This document shows positions 9,025 to 19,589 of a stretch of DNA of 64,000 bases, piece by piece. Numbering within the stretch: the first letter of the stretch is position 1; each line of letters starts with the position of its first letter. The notes under the pieces are model-generated. The model saw only the letters and a program-made list of their open reading frames with translations. It did no database searches and was not told the DNA's origin. A program made the translations under genes and the position numbers. The stretch comes from Actinomyces oris (GTDB lineage Bacteria; Actinomycetota; Actinomycetes; Actinomycetales; Actinomycetaceae), in assembly GCF_001937665.1 (NCBI RefSeq), contig NZ_MSKL01000005.1:1-64000 (forward strand), in the 5' to 3' direction.

Positions 9025-9202
9025 GCGGGGCCTCCTGTGAACTGCTGGCTGGGCGGCCACCACACGGTCCTGCACCATCGGAGACGGACGGCACCGGAGC
9101 CGGCCGGTGCCGCTCGGGTATGGGGATGATTCTAGGGTGCTTCCCACCCTGCTCGCACCGACTTCCCGACTACTGGCGAGGATGCATGTCACTGCCATCC
9201 TC

Positions 9203-9208
9203 TAGCCT
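9203..9208 (+). promoter_or_regulatory. -10 box TAGCCT, leaderless
   Basis: TAGCCT followed by 6 nt and the GTG start at 9215. Confidence 0.6.
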
Positions 9209-9214
9209 GCGACC

Positions 9215-10873
9215 GTGAGCACCATCGGGACCCAGGTGTCCTTCGCCGACATGGGCACGCCCCTGGAGCGGGCGACCTTCGTCGTGGTGGACCTGGAGAC
9301 CACCGGTGGGGCGCCGGGCGCTCGCTCTCTGACCGAGATCGGGGCCGTCAAGGTGCGCGGCGGACAGGTACTGGCGGACTTCTCCACCCTGGTCAACCCC
9401 GGTGTCGCCATCCCCGCCCAGATCACGATGCTCACCGGCATCACGAACGCCATGGTGGCCGGCGCCCCCGGCGTACGCACCTGCGTGGAGGCCTTCCTGT
9501 CCTGGGCGGATCTGCTGGCCGACGACGTCGTCCTCGTGGCCCACAACGCCCGCTTCGACGTCGGTCACCTGCGTGGCGCCGCGGCGACCCTGGGCCTGGA
9601 GTGGCCCGAGCCCCGCGTGCTGGACACGCTGGCGCTGGCCCGCAAGGCCTGGAGCCGCAGCGAGGTGCCCAACCACAAGCTGGGGACGCTGGCCGCCTTC
9701 GTGGGCTCCCGGACCCGTCCCACGCACCGGGCCCTGGATGACGCGCGCGCCACCGTGGACGTGCTGCACTCGGCCCTGGAGGTCATGGCGCCGCTCGGCG
9801 TCACGCACCTGGAGGACCTGACCACGGCCTCCGACCCGGTTCCGGCCAGGCGCCGGGCCAAGAGCCGACTGGCCGACGCTCTTCCCAGTGGCCCCGGCGT
9901 CTACCAGTTCCGCTCGGCGGCCAACCAGGTGCTCTACGTGGGCAGCGCCGTGGACCTCAAGCGTCGGGTGCGCTCCTACTTCACCGCCGCGGAGAAGCGC
10001 CGCAAGGTGGCGCAGATGCTGGACACCACCGTGAGCGTGCGGCACATCGCCACCCCCACGCTCATTGAGGCGCGGGTGCGCGAGCTGCGGATGATCGCCG
10101 AGCTCGACCCACCGGTCAACCGCCGCTCCCGGGCCCCGCGCCGCCGCCCCTGGCTCCACCTGGCCCAGGGCTCAGGCCCGGGGACCGAGCCGCGGTTGGC
10201 ACTCACCACCGTGCTGCCCACGGAGGAGGTCGACCGCGCGGTCGGCCCCTTCGCCTCGCGCAGCCGAGGCCAGGAGGCCCTGCGCGCCGCCGAGTCGGTG
10301 CTGCGTCTGCGCCGCTGGGACGGCCACGAGCTGCGCCGGGTGCGCCGCGACGACGTCCCGGCGGAGCCGGCCGAGGTGCTGGCCTGCCTGTCGGGGGAGG
10401 TCGACCTGGTGGCCACTCCCCTGCTGGAGCGCATCGCGGCACTGTCCCAGGCCGAGCGTTACGAGGAGGCCGGAACCTGGACGGGGCGCCTGCGCTGCCT
10501 GCTGCGCGCGGTGGCCCGAGCCGAGCGGGTACGGCCCCTGCTGACCTGCCCGCATCTCATGGCGGCCAGGAGGCGCGAGGTCGGAGGCTGGGAGCTGGTG
10601 GTGGTGCGCTGGGGCGTGCTGGCCGGCTCCATGACGACCGCTCCGGGGGCCGACCCACGTCCCGCCGTCGAGCTGCTGCGCGCCAGCGCCCGGGTCGTTG
10701 AGAGGCCGGGCCGCGTCGGTGAGGTCGCAAGCATTGAGGAGACGAATCTGCTGGCCGACTGGGTCCTGGAGGAGGGCGCCCGCATCGTGGAGGTCGACGG
10801 CGACCCCACCGTGCTCACGTGGCCGATCGGGGCGGCTGCCCGCCATCGCAAGGTCCTGGCCTCGGAGGATTGA
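9215..10873 (+). CDS. DnaQ-like 3'-5' exonuclease fused to a GIY-YIG nuclease domain
   Basis: 552-aa DNA-processing protein. Residues about 20-185 are a DEDDh exonuclease of the DNA polymerase III epsilon type (VVVDLETTGG, HNARFDVGHL, HRALDDARAT). Residues about 225-300 are a GIY-YIG domain as in UvrC and Cho (GPGVYQFRSAANQVLYVGS, then AVDLKRRVRSYF). The C-terminal 250 residues resemble the UvrC-like part of the actinobacterial family typified by mycobacterial Rv2191, without an obvious helix-hairpin-helix. The family is presumed to act in DNA repair; the substrate is unknown. The start is a GTG 6 nt after TAGCCT, without a ribosome-binding site. Divergent from the acyltransferase gene. Confidence 0.9.
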   Translation: MSTIGTQVSFADMGTPLERATFVVVDLETTGGAPGARSLTEIGAVKVRGGQVLADFSTLVNPGVAIPAQITMLTGITNAMVAGAPGVRTCVEAFLSWADLLADDVVLVAHNARFDVGHLRGAAATLGLEWPEPRVLDTLALARKAWSRSEVPNHKLGTLAAFVGSRTRPTHRALDDARATVDVLHSALEVMAPLGVTHLEDLTTASDPVPARRRAKSRLADALPSGPGVYQFRSAANQVLYVGSAVDLKRRVRSYFTAAEKRRKVAQMLDTTVSVRHIATPTLIEARVRELRMIAELDPPVNRRSRAPRRRPWLHLAQGSGPGTEPRLALTTVLPTEEVDRAVGPFASRSRGQEALRAAESVLRLRRWDGHELRRVRRDDVPAEPAEVLACLSGEVDLVATPLLERIAALSQAERYEEAGTWTGRLRCLLRAVARAERVRPLLTCPHLMAARRREVGGWELVVVRWGVLAGSMTTAPGADPRPAVELLRASARVVERPGRVGEVASIEETNLLADWVLEEGARIVEVDGDPTVLTWPIGAAARHRKVLASED

Positions 10874-10888
10874 GGGCTCGGCTCCTTG

Positions 10889-10894
10889 TAGGCT
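10889..10894 (+). promoter_or_regulatory. -10 box TAGGCT, leaderless
   Basis: TAGGCT followed by 7 nt and the ATG at 10902; the gap to the preceding stop codon is only 28 nt, so this gene may also be read through from upstream. Confidence 0.5.
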
Positions 10895-10901
10895 CGGCGC
10901 G

Positions 10902-11495
10902 ATGAGCTCCAGTGATGTGTGGTCGGCGTACACCGCTCGTGCCGAGGAGTACGCACAGGCGCTTGGCCACATGGCGGTGACGGCGGAAGAGGACAGGCGG
11001 CTCATCGCCCGATGGGCGCGAGGGGTACAGGGGCGGATCGTTGATCTGGGGTGCGGGCCGGGGCACTGGACCGCCTACCTTCATGACCTGGGCCTGGAGG
11101 TCGAGGGGGTGGACCCGGTCGAGAGCTTCATCGAGATCGCCCGCGATCAGCACCCGCATGTCACCTATCGGCAGGGTTCCTCCGACTCTCTGCCTACGAG
11201 CGTCTACGGCGCTGTCCTGGCCTGGTACTCCCTCATTCACATCCCGCCTCAGGATCTGCCCGGAACGCTGACGTCCCTGGGAGGCAGCCTCAAGCCGCAG
11301 GGGAGCCTGCTCATCGGGTTCTTCGCCGGGGACCGGGTCGAGGAGTTCCCCCACGCGGTCGCCCCGGCCTACTACTGGCCCTCGCAGGAGCTGGCCTCGC
11401 TTCTGGAGCGCAGCGGATTCAATGTCCTGGACGTGGAGCACCGCAGGGTCACCGGTGCACGCGACCACGGCAGCATCTCCTGCCGCGCGGTGTAG
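10902..11495 (+). CDS. SAM-dependent class I methyltransferase
   Basis: 197 aa, soluble, Methyltransf_11/25 type. Motif I is IVDLGCGPGHWTAYL, the acidic post-I residue is in VEGVDPVESFIEIA, motif IV is GAVLAWYSLIHIP, and a GSLLIGFFAG strand follows. The substrate cannot be told from sequence. The ATG was chosen over the longer frame because it follows TAGGCT by 7 nt and begins the methyltransferase homology. Confidence 0.85.
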   Translation: MSSSDVWSAYTARAEEYAQALGHMAVTAEEDRRLIARWARGVQGRIVDLGCGPGHWTAYLHDLGLEVEGVDPVESFIEIARDQHPHVTYRQGSSDSLPTSVYGAVLAWYSLIHIPPQDLPGTLTSLGGSLKPQGSLLIGFFAGDRVEEFPHAVAPAYYWPSQELASLLERSGFNVLDVEHRRVTGARDHGSISCRAV

Positions 11496-11590
11496 AAGGC
11501 CGCTTCAATGCATGCGAAACGAAGGCGAGCGGCCCACGGCCAGACGGCTCAGGTCCTCTCCGGCGCCTGGCCGGAAGGGTGGAGCCGAGC

Positions 11591-12034
11591 TCAGCCGGCG
11601 GGGGTGACGGTGCCGCGGCGGGCGGTGAGGGCCTTGGCGACACCCTCCTGGAGGCTCAGCGGGTCCAGGGGGCGGGGCACGACGACCTCCGCCTTGGCCC
11701 AGGCGGCCAGCCAGTCGTCCTGGGGGCGGGCGGTCAGCAGGACGACGGCGGGGCGCTCCTCGAGCTCGGTGAACAGCTCGTGGGCCAGCCCCATGCCGCC
11801 GAGCTTCTTGGCCTCGGCGTCCAGGACCAGTGCGTCGAAGGGCGGCTGGTCCTTCTTCTCGCGGTCCTTGATGGCCATGCGCACGCCCTCGGCGGTGGCC
11901 GCCTCGGTCCAGCTCACCAGCGGCAGGCCCTTGGCAGGTCGGCGTCCGACACCGTCGATGACCTCCCGACGCACGGTGGCGTCGTCGGAGAAGACGAGAA
12001 GTTCGAGGCGGGCGGAAGCAGCCTGGTCGGTCAT
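11591..12034 (-). CDS. Stand-alone receiver-like (CheY-fold) protein, probably a pseudo-receiver
   Basis: 147 aa; start ATG with AAGGATC upstream. The pattern ELLVFSDDATVRREV, DALVLDAEAKKLGGMGL, PAVVLLTARPQDDW and VVVPRPLDPLSLQEGV follows the beta-alpha order of response-regulator receiver domains, with the phosphoacceptor-like Asp in LVLDAEA and a Thr in LLTAR. The conserved lysine of the usual K-P near the fifth strand is missing (VPRPL), so phosphorylation signalling may be lost. There is no output domain and no kinase nearby. Divergent from sodA. The function is unknown. Confidence 0.65.
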   Translation of the reverse strand: MTDQAASARLELLVFSDDATVRREVIDGVGRRPAKGLPLVSWTEAATAEGVRMAIKDREKKDQPPFDALVLDAEAKKLGGMGLAHELFTELEERPAVVLLTARPQDDWLAAWAKAEVVVPRPLDPLSLQEGVAKALTARRGTVTPAG

Positions 12035-12214
12035 ATCGGATCCTTCGTGGACGGGTACGGACGGCAGTGTTTCCGCGGTCAGTGTAATCACAAGGCGGCT
12101 CACTATCCCTCTTCCGGCCCCACGTCTAGCATGAGCCATGTTCAGGACTTCAGTCCTAACGAGCCCTGCTGAGGCGGGACTGAAGCCACCTCACCCACCG
12201 AAAGGCAGTCCTTG

Positions 12215-12838
12215 ATGGCCGTGTACACCCTTCCCGAGCTCCCCTACGACTACGCCGCCCTGGAGCCCCACATCTCCGGCAAGATCATGGAGCTCCACCA
12301 CGACAAGCACCACGCCGCCTACGTCGCCGGTGCCAACGCCGCCCTGGAGGCCCTGGCCGCCGCCCGTGAGGCCGGCGACCTGGCCGCCATCAACCTGTGG
12401 GAGAAGAACCTCGCCTTCAACCTGGGCGGCCACACCAACCACTCCATCTTCTGGAAGAACCTCTCCCCCAATGGCGGAGGCCAGCCCGAGGGCGAGCTCG
12501 CGGAGGCCATCAAGGACTCCTTCGGCTCCTTCGAGAAGTTCCAGGCGCAGTTCACCGCCACCGCCATGGGCATCCAGGGCTCGGGCTGGGCCGTGCTCGC
12601 CTACGACTCCCTCTCCGGAAAGCTCGTCACCTTCCAGCTCTTCGACCAGCAGGGCAACGTGCCCGTGGGCACCATCCCGCTGTTCATGGTGGACATGTGG
12701 GAGCACGCCTTCTACCTCGACTACCTCAACGTCAAGGCCGACTACGTCAAGGCCGTCTGGAACATCGCCAACTGGCAGGACGTCTCCGAGCGCCTGGCCG
12801 ACGCCGTCGCCAAGACCCAGGGCCTCATCGTTCGCTGA
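12215..12838 (+). CDS. sodA: Superoxide dismutase, Mn/Fe family
   Basis: Dismutes superoxide to oxygen and hydrogen peroxide; cytosolic dimer or tetramer. The 207-aa length is usual for the family. Metal ligands lie in MELHHDKHH (His28), [10 protein letters not shown] and [11 protein letters not shown] (Asp and His). [10 protein letters not shown] is the typical C-terminal domain strand. Whether Mn or Fe is used cannot be decided from this. Start ATG at 12215 with GAAAGG upstream; a TTG directly before the ATG extends the frame by one codon. Confidence 0.97.
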   Translation: MAVYTLPELPYDYAALEPHISGKIMELHHDKHHAAYVAGANAALEALAAAREAGDLAAINLWEKNLAFNLGGHTNHSIFWKNLSPNGGGQPEGELAEAIKDSFGSFEKFQAQFTATAMGIQGSGWAVLAYDSLSGKLVTFQLFDQQGNVPVGTIPLFMVDMWEHAFYLDYLNVKADYVKAVWNIANWQDVSERLADAVAKTQGLIVR

Positions 12839-12869
12839 CGCCGAGCCCTGGCAGCACGCCGCACAGACT

Positions 12870-12904
12870 TGTGGCCCGCGCCCCTGACCGGGGTGCGGGC
12901 CACA
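12870..12904. terminator. Strong bidirectional hairpin between sodA and the FKBP gene
   Basis: Near-perfect inverted repeat (TGTGGCCCGC.CCCC / GGGG.GCGGGCCACA) with a short TGAC-type loop in the 100-bp convergent gap. Confidence 0.85.
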
Positions 12905-12938
12905 GCTGTATCGAGTGGCTGCCTGAGCAGCTCTCCGC

Positions 12939-13931
12939 TCAGATGACCTTCTCGAGGTCCATCACGAAGATGTAGGCCGACTGACGCTGCCCTCCGTTGG
13001 AGTTACCGGGGGCCAGCAGCACGATCCTGGAGCCCACTGGTACCCCGGCCGCACGGATCTGTGCGGCCGACATGGCGCTGGGGGCGTGATCCTCCCAGGT
13101 CGAGCTCCGCGTCGTTCCGTCCCACGAGGTGCGGGACATCTGCACGGCCACCGTGTCGGTCTCCTTGATCGCCTCGCCCTTGCCGCGGGCGACGACGACG
13201 ACCTCCGGCTGCAGCGGCTCCTCAGCCTGAGGGCTCGCGAGAGCGGCCGCGGGGGCGCCCAGGTTCCCGGAAAGCGTCACCCCGCGATCAGCGAGCTTCT
13301 TGACCGCCGCGGAGTCGATCGTGGCGTCCTTGGTGGCCGGAGTCAGCTCATCGCCCGTGATGCGGCCGGTGATGTCGACGACGAAGACGAGAGGGCCGGT
13401 CGGCGAGTTCGGACGAGCCGGATCGGCGGTCTCGCCGTACCCGAGCTTGCCCGGGATGGACAGCAGGACACGCTCGCCGACCTTGTGTCCGGATAGACCG
13501 CAGGTCCATCCGGGGATGACCCCGGTCAGGCCGAAGGAGATCGGGGAGCCCTTCTTGAAGGAGGAGTCGAAGGCCTCCGTTGAACCCCATTTCCAGCCCA
13601 CGTAGTTGGCGGTGATGATGTCGCCCGAAGTCACCGCCGGGCCTTCCGCGGCGGTGAGCGTCTTGGAGACGAGGTTGGCAGGCGCCTGCTTCCCCTCACT
13701 CCAGGTGACGGTCGGCTCGGCCTCCGCATCGCCGGCGATTGCCGGAAGCGCCTCGGAGTCGGTCTCGATGGTGCCGGCCTCCTGAGCGCAGTTGATGATC
13801 GAGGGGGTCAGGGTCGGGGACACCTGTGCCGACGGCGTGGCAGACGTGTTCTTGGAGGACCCTGAGCAGCCGGCCAGCGCGAGGCAGGCGGCCGCAGCCA
13901 GGGCCGTCAGGGTCAGGGATGTGCGGCGCAC
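12939..13931 (-). CDS. FKBP-type peptidyl-prolyl cis-trans isomerase lipoprotein with two FKBP-like domains
   Basis: Extracytoplasmic foldase candidate, 330 aa. The GTG start follows AAGGAG. Signal peptide residues 1-21 end in the lipobox LALAGC, so Cys22 is the likely lipid anchor. The first FKBP domain (about 95-205) keeps ITANYVGWKWGSTEAFDSSF, GVIPGWTCGLSGHKVGERV and GKLGYGE. The second (about 235-330) follows the same order (EVVVVARGKG..., MSAAQIRAAGVPVGSRIVLLAP) but has lost most active-site aromatics, so it is probably structural. Upstream of it on the same strand lies the iron-sulfur carrier gene, 39 nt away. Confidence 0.9.
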   Translation of the reverse strand: MRRTSLTLTALAAAACLALAGCSGSSKNTSATPSAQVSPTLTPSIINCAQEAGTIETDSEALPAIAGDAEAEPTVTWSEGKQAPANLVSKTLTAAEGPAVTSGDIITANYVGWKWGSTEAFDSSFKKGSPISFGLTGVIPGWTCGLSGHKVGERVLLSIPGKLGYGETADPARPNSPTGPLVFVVDITGRITGDELTPATKDATIDSAAVKKLADRGVTLSGNLGAPAAALASPQAEEPLQPEVVVVARGKGEAIKETDTVAVQMSRTSWDGTTRSSTWEDHAPSAMSAAQIRAAGVPVGSRIVLLAPGNSNGGQRQSAYIFVMDLEKVI

Positions 13932-13970
13932 ATGAGCTCCTTGCGTGAGGGAGGGCCTGCGCGGGAGGGA

Positions 13971-14363
13971 TCAGTGGAAGGACTCGCCGCAGGCGCAGCT
14001 TCCGGCGGCGTTGGGGTTGTCGATGGTGAAGCCCTGCTTCTCGATGGTGTCGGCGAAGTCGATGGTGGCGCCGGACAGGTAGGGCACGCTCATGCGGTCG
14101 ACGACCACCTCGACGCTAGCCATCTCGTCACTGCCCGTGGGGAAGGCGCGCACGGCGTCGCCGTCCAGGAGACGCTCGTCGAAGTAGAGCTGGTAGACCA
14201 GGCCGGAGCAGCCTCCGGGCTGGACGGCCACGCGCAGGCGCAGGTCGTCGCGACCCTCCTGGGCCAAGAGGTTGGCGACCTTCGCCGCGGCGGTCTCGGT
14301 GAGGATGACCTCGTGCTCAGGGGTCTCGGTGTCAGTGGTGTCGGTCAGGGCGGTCTCTGCCAT
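13971..14363 (-). CDS. erpA: A-type iron-sulfur cluster carrier (HesB/IscA/ErpA)
   Basis: Carries and inserts Fe-S clusters into apo-proteins; 130 aa. The three conserved cysteines are present in PGGCSGLVYQL and GSCACGESF. The start is placed at MAETALTD because AGGAG lies 6 nt before that ATG; an ATG two codons earlier overlaps the ribosome site. The first 25 residues are Thr/Glu-rich and disordered. No isc or suf genes are adjacent. Confidence 0.93.
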   Translation of the reverse strand: MAETALTDTTDTETPEHEVILTETAAAKVANLLAQEGRDDLRLRVAVQPGGCSGLVYQLYFDERLLDGDAVRAFPTGSDEMASVEVVVDRMSVPYLSGATIDFADTIEKQGFTIDNPNAAGSCACGESFH

Positions 14364-14602
14364 GGTCATCTCCTGGTCTCGTATGCCTACGTGTGTCTGC
14401 GGCGCTCCGTGCGGCGCCGCTGAAGGTCCTGCGGCGGCTCTTCTGACGAGAGCCGTAAGGATCCGTTGGAGCCAACACTCCATCCGGATGCCTTGTTCCT
14501 GGTGACAACCCTACGCGGTCCCCACACCGGAGCCGGGGTGAGGGGACTCACTGTGTCCGACGGCATCGCCCCCGGGCCGGGTGGGATGTGACGGCCTCGC
14601 CC

Positions 14603-16270
<1,668 letters not shown>

Positions 16271-16309
16271 CGTACGGGCCCGCCGGTCCTGCCCGCCGCA
16301 ACGGACCTA

Positions 16310-16966
16310 TCAGTCCCACCACATCCACCAGCCGACCCCTCCGCCGGCCCACTCTGGCCGGGTGCGCACGATGTCGTCAGGGACGCACCTGGCGTCGAGC
16401 TCGTACCGCTCCTTGACCCGATCCCACAGCGCGGAGCACTGGCAGGCCCGACTGTGCTCGGCGAGGACCTCGTAGTCCTGCAGGTCGGCGTCGGCGACCC
16501 ATAGGGCCTCGACGCTCAGACGCTCGTCCTCTCGCTGGGGACCGATGCCGTAACCGGACAGGCGCACCTGCCCGTCCGCTCCGGCGCAGGCGGACAGCAA
16601 CGTCTTGAGGGTCGGGGCGAGGTTCTGGCGGTCACTCAGTGCCGCAGCCGGCAGCCGCAGGAGCAGGTCGGCCGCCGTGGCGGCGTCCATCCCACGGAAG
16701 GGCACGTAGTCGCTCACCGGGGCGCCCAGAGCATCCAGCCGCAGTGGCGTCTCCCCCGGCAGGCAGCGCGGGGTGTCGAGCCAGGGCTCAAGCAGGCGCC
16801 ACAGGCCGATGCGCACCGTCCACCCCGGTGGACCGTAGAGGCTCGGCGAATCCGGCGAGCCGGTCTGGGACGGGGCGGGAGGCGAAGTCGTGGTGGGAGG
16901 GCGAACCGGATTGTTCGGTAGGACCGGCGGTGCCGGCTGGGCAACCAGAAAGGTCTGCGCACTCAT
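16310..16966 (-). CDS. Protein of unknown function with Pro/Thr-rich N terminus and Trp-rich C terminus
   Basis: 218 aa, start ATG with AAGGAG upstream. I do not recognise the family. The first 45 residues are Pro/Thr/Ser-rich and disordered (QPAPPVLPNNPVRPP...). The rest looks globular and soluble (TVRIGLWRLLEPWLDTPRCLPG, ...). The chain ends GGGVGWWMWWD, an unusual aromatic tail. It lies 39 nt upstream of the ABC-F gene on the same strand and may be co-transcribed with it. No signal peptide or membrane segment is seen. Confidence 0.7.
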   Translation of the reverse strand: MSAQTFLVAQPAPPVLPNNPVRPPTTTSPPAPSQTGSPDSPSLYGPPGWTVRIGLWRLLEPWLDTPRCLPGETPLRLDALGAPVSDYVPFRGMDAATAADLLLRLPAAALSDRQNLAPTLKTLLSACAGADGQVRLSGYGIGPQREDERLSVEALWVADADLQDYEVLAEHSRACQCSALWDRVKERYELDARCVPDDIVRTRPEWAGGGVGWWMWWD

Positions 16967-17339
16967 GTCGGGCTCCTTCACGTGAGGCGGGGGAGGCGTG
17001 CCTCAAGCGTGCAAAAACCACTCCGCCGGCGCACCCACTGGTCTGGGCGGCTGTGCACGCAAAGAGCCTCATCTGTGCAAACACCTACCAGTGGATACCG
17101 GGATCGCGCAGATTCGTGGACATTGGCCGTCTTGAGAAGGCCAGCAGCACCATCCGGACGGACTGTTCCCTTTTTGTTCTGAGCCATAAGACAGTACCCT
17201 CTTCCTCAACCACCTTCTTCGCGCCCGTGCGGCGCACGAGGTGTCAGATCCCCACCACCGAGAGCGAGCCCATCGGGGACTCGGAGCGCACCGGCGTGCA
17301 TCCGTCGTCGTCGACCTCGCCCAGTAGGAAAGGGCCCGA
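16967..17339. other. Gene-free upstream region of the PTS gene
   Basis: 373 bp between divergent genes. It is less GC-rich near 17150-17210 and includes a possible promoter for the PTS gene, TTGTTC (17174-17179) and TACCCT (17195-17200), spaced 15 nt. The motif GTGCAAA recurs near 17010 and 17073. No clear antiterminator target hairpin was found. Confidence 0.4.
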
Positions 17340-19460
17340 ATGGCAACCACGACCTCAACCCCTGAGGCAATCCTCGACGCCGTGGGCGGCGCCGAGAACA
17401 TCATCCATTTCACCCACTGCGCCACCCGACTGCGCTTCGAGCTCAAGGACGCCTCCGGCATCGACAAGGCGGCCGTCGAGGCCATCCCGGGCGTCATGGG
17501 CGCAGTCCCCCAGTCCGGGGACCGTTACCAGATCGTCATCGGTGGTGCCGTACAGAGCGTGTACGACGAGATCAACAGCCTGCCGGCCATGAAGAGCCAG
17601 GGCAGCTCCTCCGGTTCCAGCTCAGGTGAGTCCGACGCCGACGTCAAGGCCGCCGCTCGGGCCAAGGCCCGCGGCAAGAACGCCTACGTCGATGCCTTCT
17701 TCGAGTACCTCTCGGACTCCTTCCGCCCCCTGCTGCCGGTGCTGCTGGGCGCCTCGCTCATCATCGCCGGCCTTGCGGTACTGGATTCACTCGGCGTCAT
17801 CAATGCCAGTGACCCGAACCTCACGGCCGCGGACAAGCCCGCCGCACAGGTCTTCGCGGAGGCCATGTTCAAGTCGGTGTTCCACTTCCTGCCCATCATG
17901 GTGGCATACAACGCCGCCAAGAAGCTCAACATCGACCCCTGGGTCGGCGCTGCGGTCATGGCGGCGCTTATGACGCCTCCATTCCTTGAACTCGACAAGG
18001 CAATGGGAACGACCTGCACCCACAACGCCACGTTGAACAAGGACCTGTGTGTCGCGCATATCGCGGGCGTTCCCATGCAGCTCAACGACTACAGCGGCCA
18101 GGTCTTCGTTCCCCTCATGATGGTGGCCATCCTGGCCCTGGTCTACAAGGGTCTGGCCAAACTCATTCCCTCTAACGTGCAGATGGTGTTTGTTCCGTTC
18201 TTCTCCTTCATCATCATGATGCCGGTGACGGCCTTCATCATCGGTCCAGTAGGTATCTGGGTCGGTACAGGCCTGGGATCCGGACTGGCGTGGCTCAACA
18301 CGAGCGCTCCGATCGTCTTCGCAATCGTCATCCCACTGCTCTACCCGTTCCTGGTGCCGCTGGGTCTGCACTGGCCACTCAACGCCATCATGCTGGCCAA
18401 CATCAGCTCGCTGGGCTACGACTTCATCCAGGGTCCCATGGGCTCGTGGAACTTCGCCTGCTTCGGCGCCACCGCCGGTGTGCTGGTCCTGGCCATTCGT
18501 GACAAGGACAAGGTCATGCGTCAGACGGCCTCCGGTGCCCTGGCCGCCGGCCTCTTCGGTGGCATCTCCGAGCCAAGCCTCTACGGTATCCACCTGCGCT
18601 TCAAGCGCATCTACCCGCGTCTGCTGGCCGGCTGTCTCGTGGGCGGTCTCATCACCGGTATCGGCGGCGGTATCAAGGCCTCTACCTTCGTGTTCAGCTC
18701 ACTGCTGAGCATCCCGGTCTTCACCCCCATGGCCCTGTACGGCATCGCCATCGCCGCGGCCTTCGCCACCTCGATGACTCTCATCATTTTCACGGACTAC
18801 CGCACCAAGGAGGAGCGGGCCGAGGCCCGTGCGGCTGTGGCCGACGCGGAGGCCGCCAAGGTCTCTGCATCTGCCCCGGCTGAGGCCGCTGAGGAGCCCG
18901 AGACCGACGGCGCCGCCGCGGCTGCCGGTACCGCTGAGGAGGGCGACCGGACCGCCAAGGCCCCCACGCCCAAGCCGGCCCTCGTTCCCGGCGCGGTCAC
19001 CGAGATCACCTCACCGCTCAAGGCCACAACCATGGACCTGGACAAGGTTCCCGACCCGGTGTTCTCCTCGGGCGCCGTCGGCCAGGGCGTCGGTCTGGAG
19101 CCCGAAGGCGACATCGTCGTCACGGCTCCCGCGGACGGAACCGTCGTCGTCGCCCCCTCCTCGGGGCACGCCTTCGGCATCACCCTGGACAACGGCGTGG
19201 AGATCCTCATCCACGTGGGTCTGGACACCGTCAACCTGGAGGGCAAGGGCTTCGACGTCAAGGTCTCCCAGGGCGACCGCGTCAGCGAGGGTCAAGAGCT
19301 CGTCCGCGTGGATCGCTCCGTCATCGAGCAGGCCGGCTACCCGCTGACCACGCCGGTGCTCATCACCAACACCGCCTCCTTCGCCTCGGTTGAGGTCGTC
19401 GGCGGAGACTCGGTGGAGCCCGGTGACGCGCTCATCAAGGTGACCGCGCCCGAGGCCTGA
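17340..19460 (+). CDS. PTS permease, fused EIIBCA of the beta-glucoside/sucrose/trehalose type
   Basis: Phosphotransferase-system transporter that imports and phosphorylates a sugar, 706 aa. EIIB is residues 1-85 with the phosphocysteine in HFTHCATRLRF. EIIC is about 120-490 with ten or so membrane helices and the family signature GGISEPSLYGIHLRF. An Ala/Glu-rich linker (about 490-545) leads to EIIA (about 545-706), whose phosphohistidine lies in EILIHVGLDTVNLEGKGF. The B-C-A order and the GISEP motif place it with the beta-glucoside group (BglF/SacP/TreP) rather than the glucose permease; the sugar itself is not determinable. AGGAAAGGG precedes the ATG. No glycosidase or BglG-type antiterminator is adjacent. 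Confidence 0.9.
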   Translation: MATTTSTPEAILDAVGGAENIIHFTHCATRLRFELKDASGIDKAAVEAIPGVMGAVPQSGDRYQIVIGGAVQSVYDEINSLPAMKSQGSSSGSSSGESDADVKAAARAKARGKNAYVDAFFEYLSDSFRPLLPVLLGASLIIAGLAVLDSLGVINASDPNLTAADKPAAQVFAEAMFKSVFHFLPIMVAYNAAKKLNIDPWVGAAVMAALMTPPFLELDKAMGTTCTHNATLNKDLCVAHIAGVPMQLNDYSGQVFVPLMMVAILALVYKGLAKLIPSNVQMVFVPFFSFIIMMPVTAFIIGPVGIWVGTGLGSGLAWLNTSAPIVFAIVIPLLYPFLVPLGLHWPLNAIMLANISSLGYDFIQGPMGSWNFACFGATAGVLVLAIRDKDKVMRQTASGALAAGLFGGISEPSLYGIHLRFKRIYPRLLAGCLVGGLITGIGGGIKASTFVFSSLLSIPVFTPMALYGIAIAAAFATSMTLIIFTDYRTKEERAEARAAVADAEAAKVSASAPAEAAEEPETDGAAAAAGTAEEGDRTAKAPTPKPALVPGAVTEITSPLKATTMDLDKVPDPVFSSGAVGQGVGLEPEGDIVVTAPADGTVVVAPSSGHAFGITLDNGVEILIHVGLDTVNLEGKGFDVKVSQGDRVSEGQELVRVDRSVIEQAGYPLTTPVLITNTASFASVEVVGGDSVEPGDALIKVTAPEA

Positions 19461-19501
19461 TTCTCATAGCGACACAGCCGACCCGATAGGCCGCTGATAC
19501 G

Positions 19502-19545
19502 ACGTCGGGGCCGGATCCGTGAATGGACGGATCCGGCCCCGACGT
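19502..19545 (+). terminator. Strong hairpin terminator after the PTS gene
   Basis: Perfect 19-bp stem (ACGTCGGGGCCGGATCCGT and its complement) with the 6-nt loop GAATGG, in the convergent gap with the methyltransferase gene. Confidence 0.88.
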
Positions 19546-19589
19546 GCTACTTACCCGGTACCTGCTGGCAGTGCCGGTTCCGGTCCGGG

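Noticed and set aside
16967-17339. BglG/LicT-type antiterminator target before the PTS gene
   Set aside because: No matching hairpin pair or conserved RAT sequence was visible and no antiterminator gene is adjacent.
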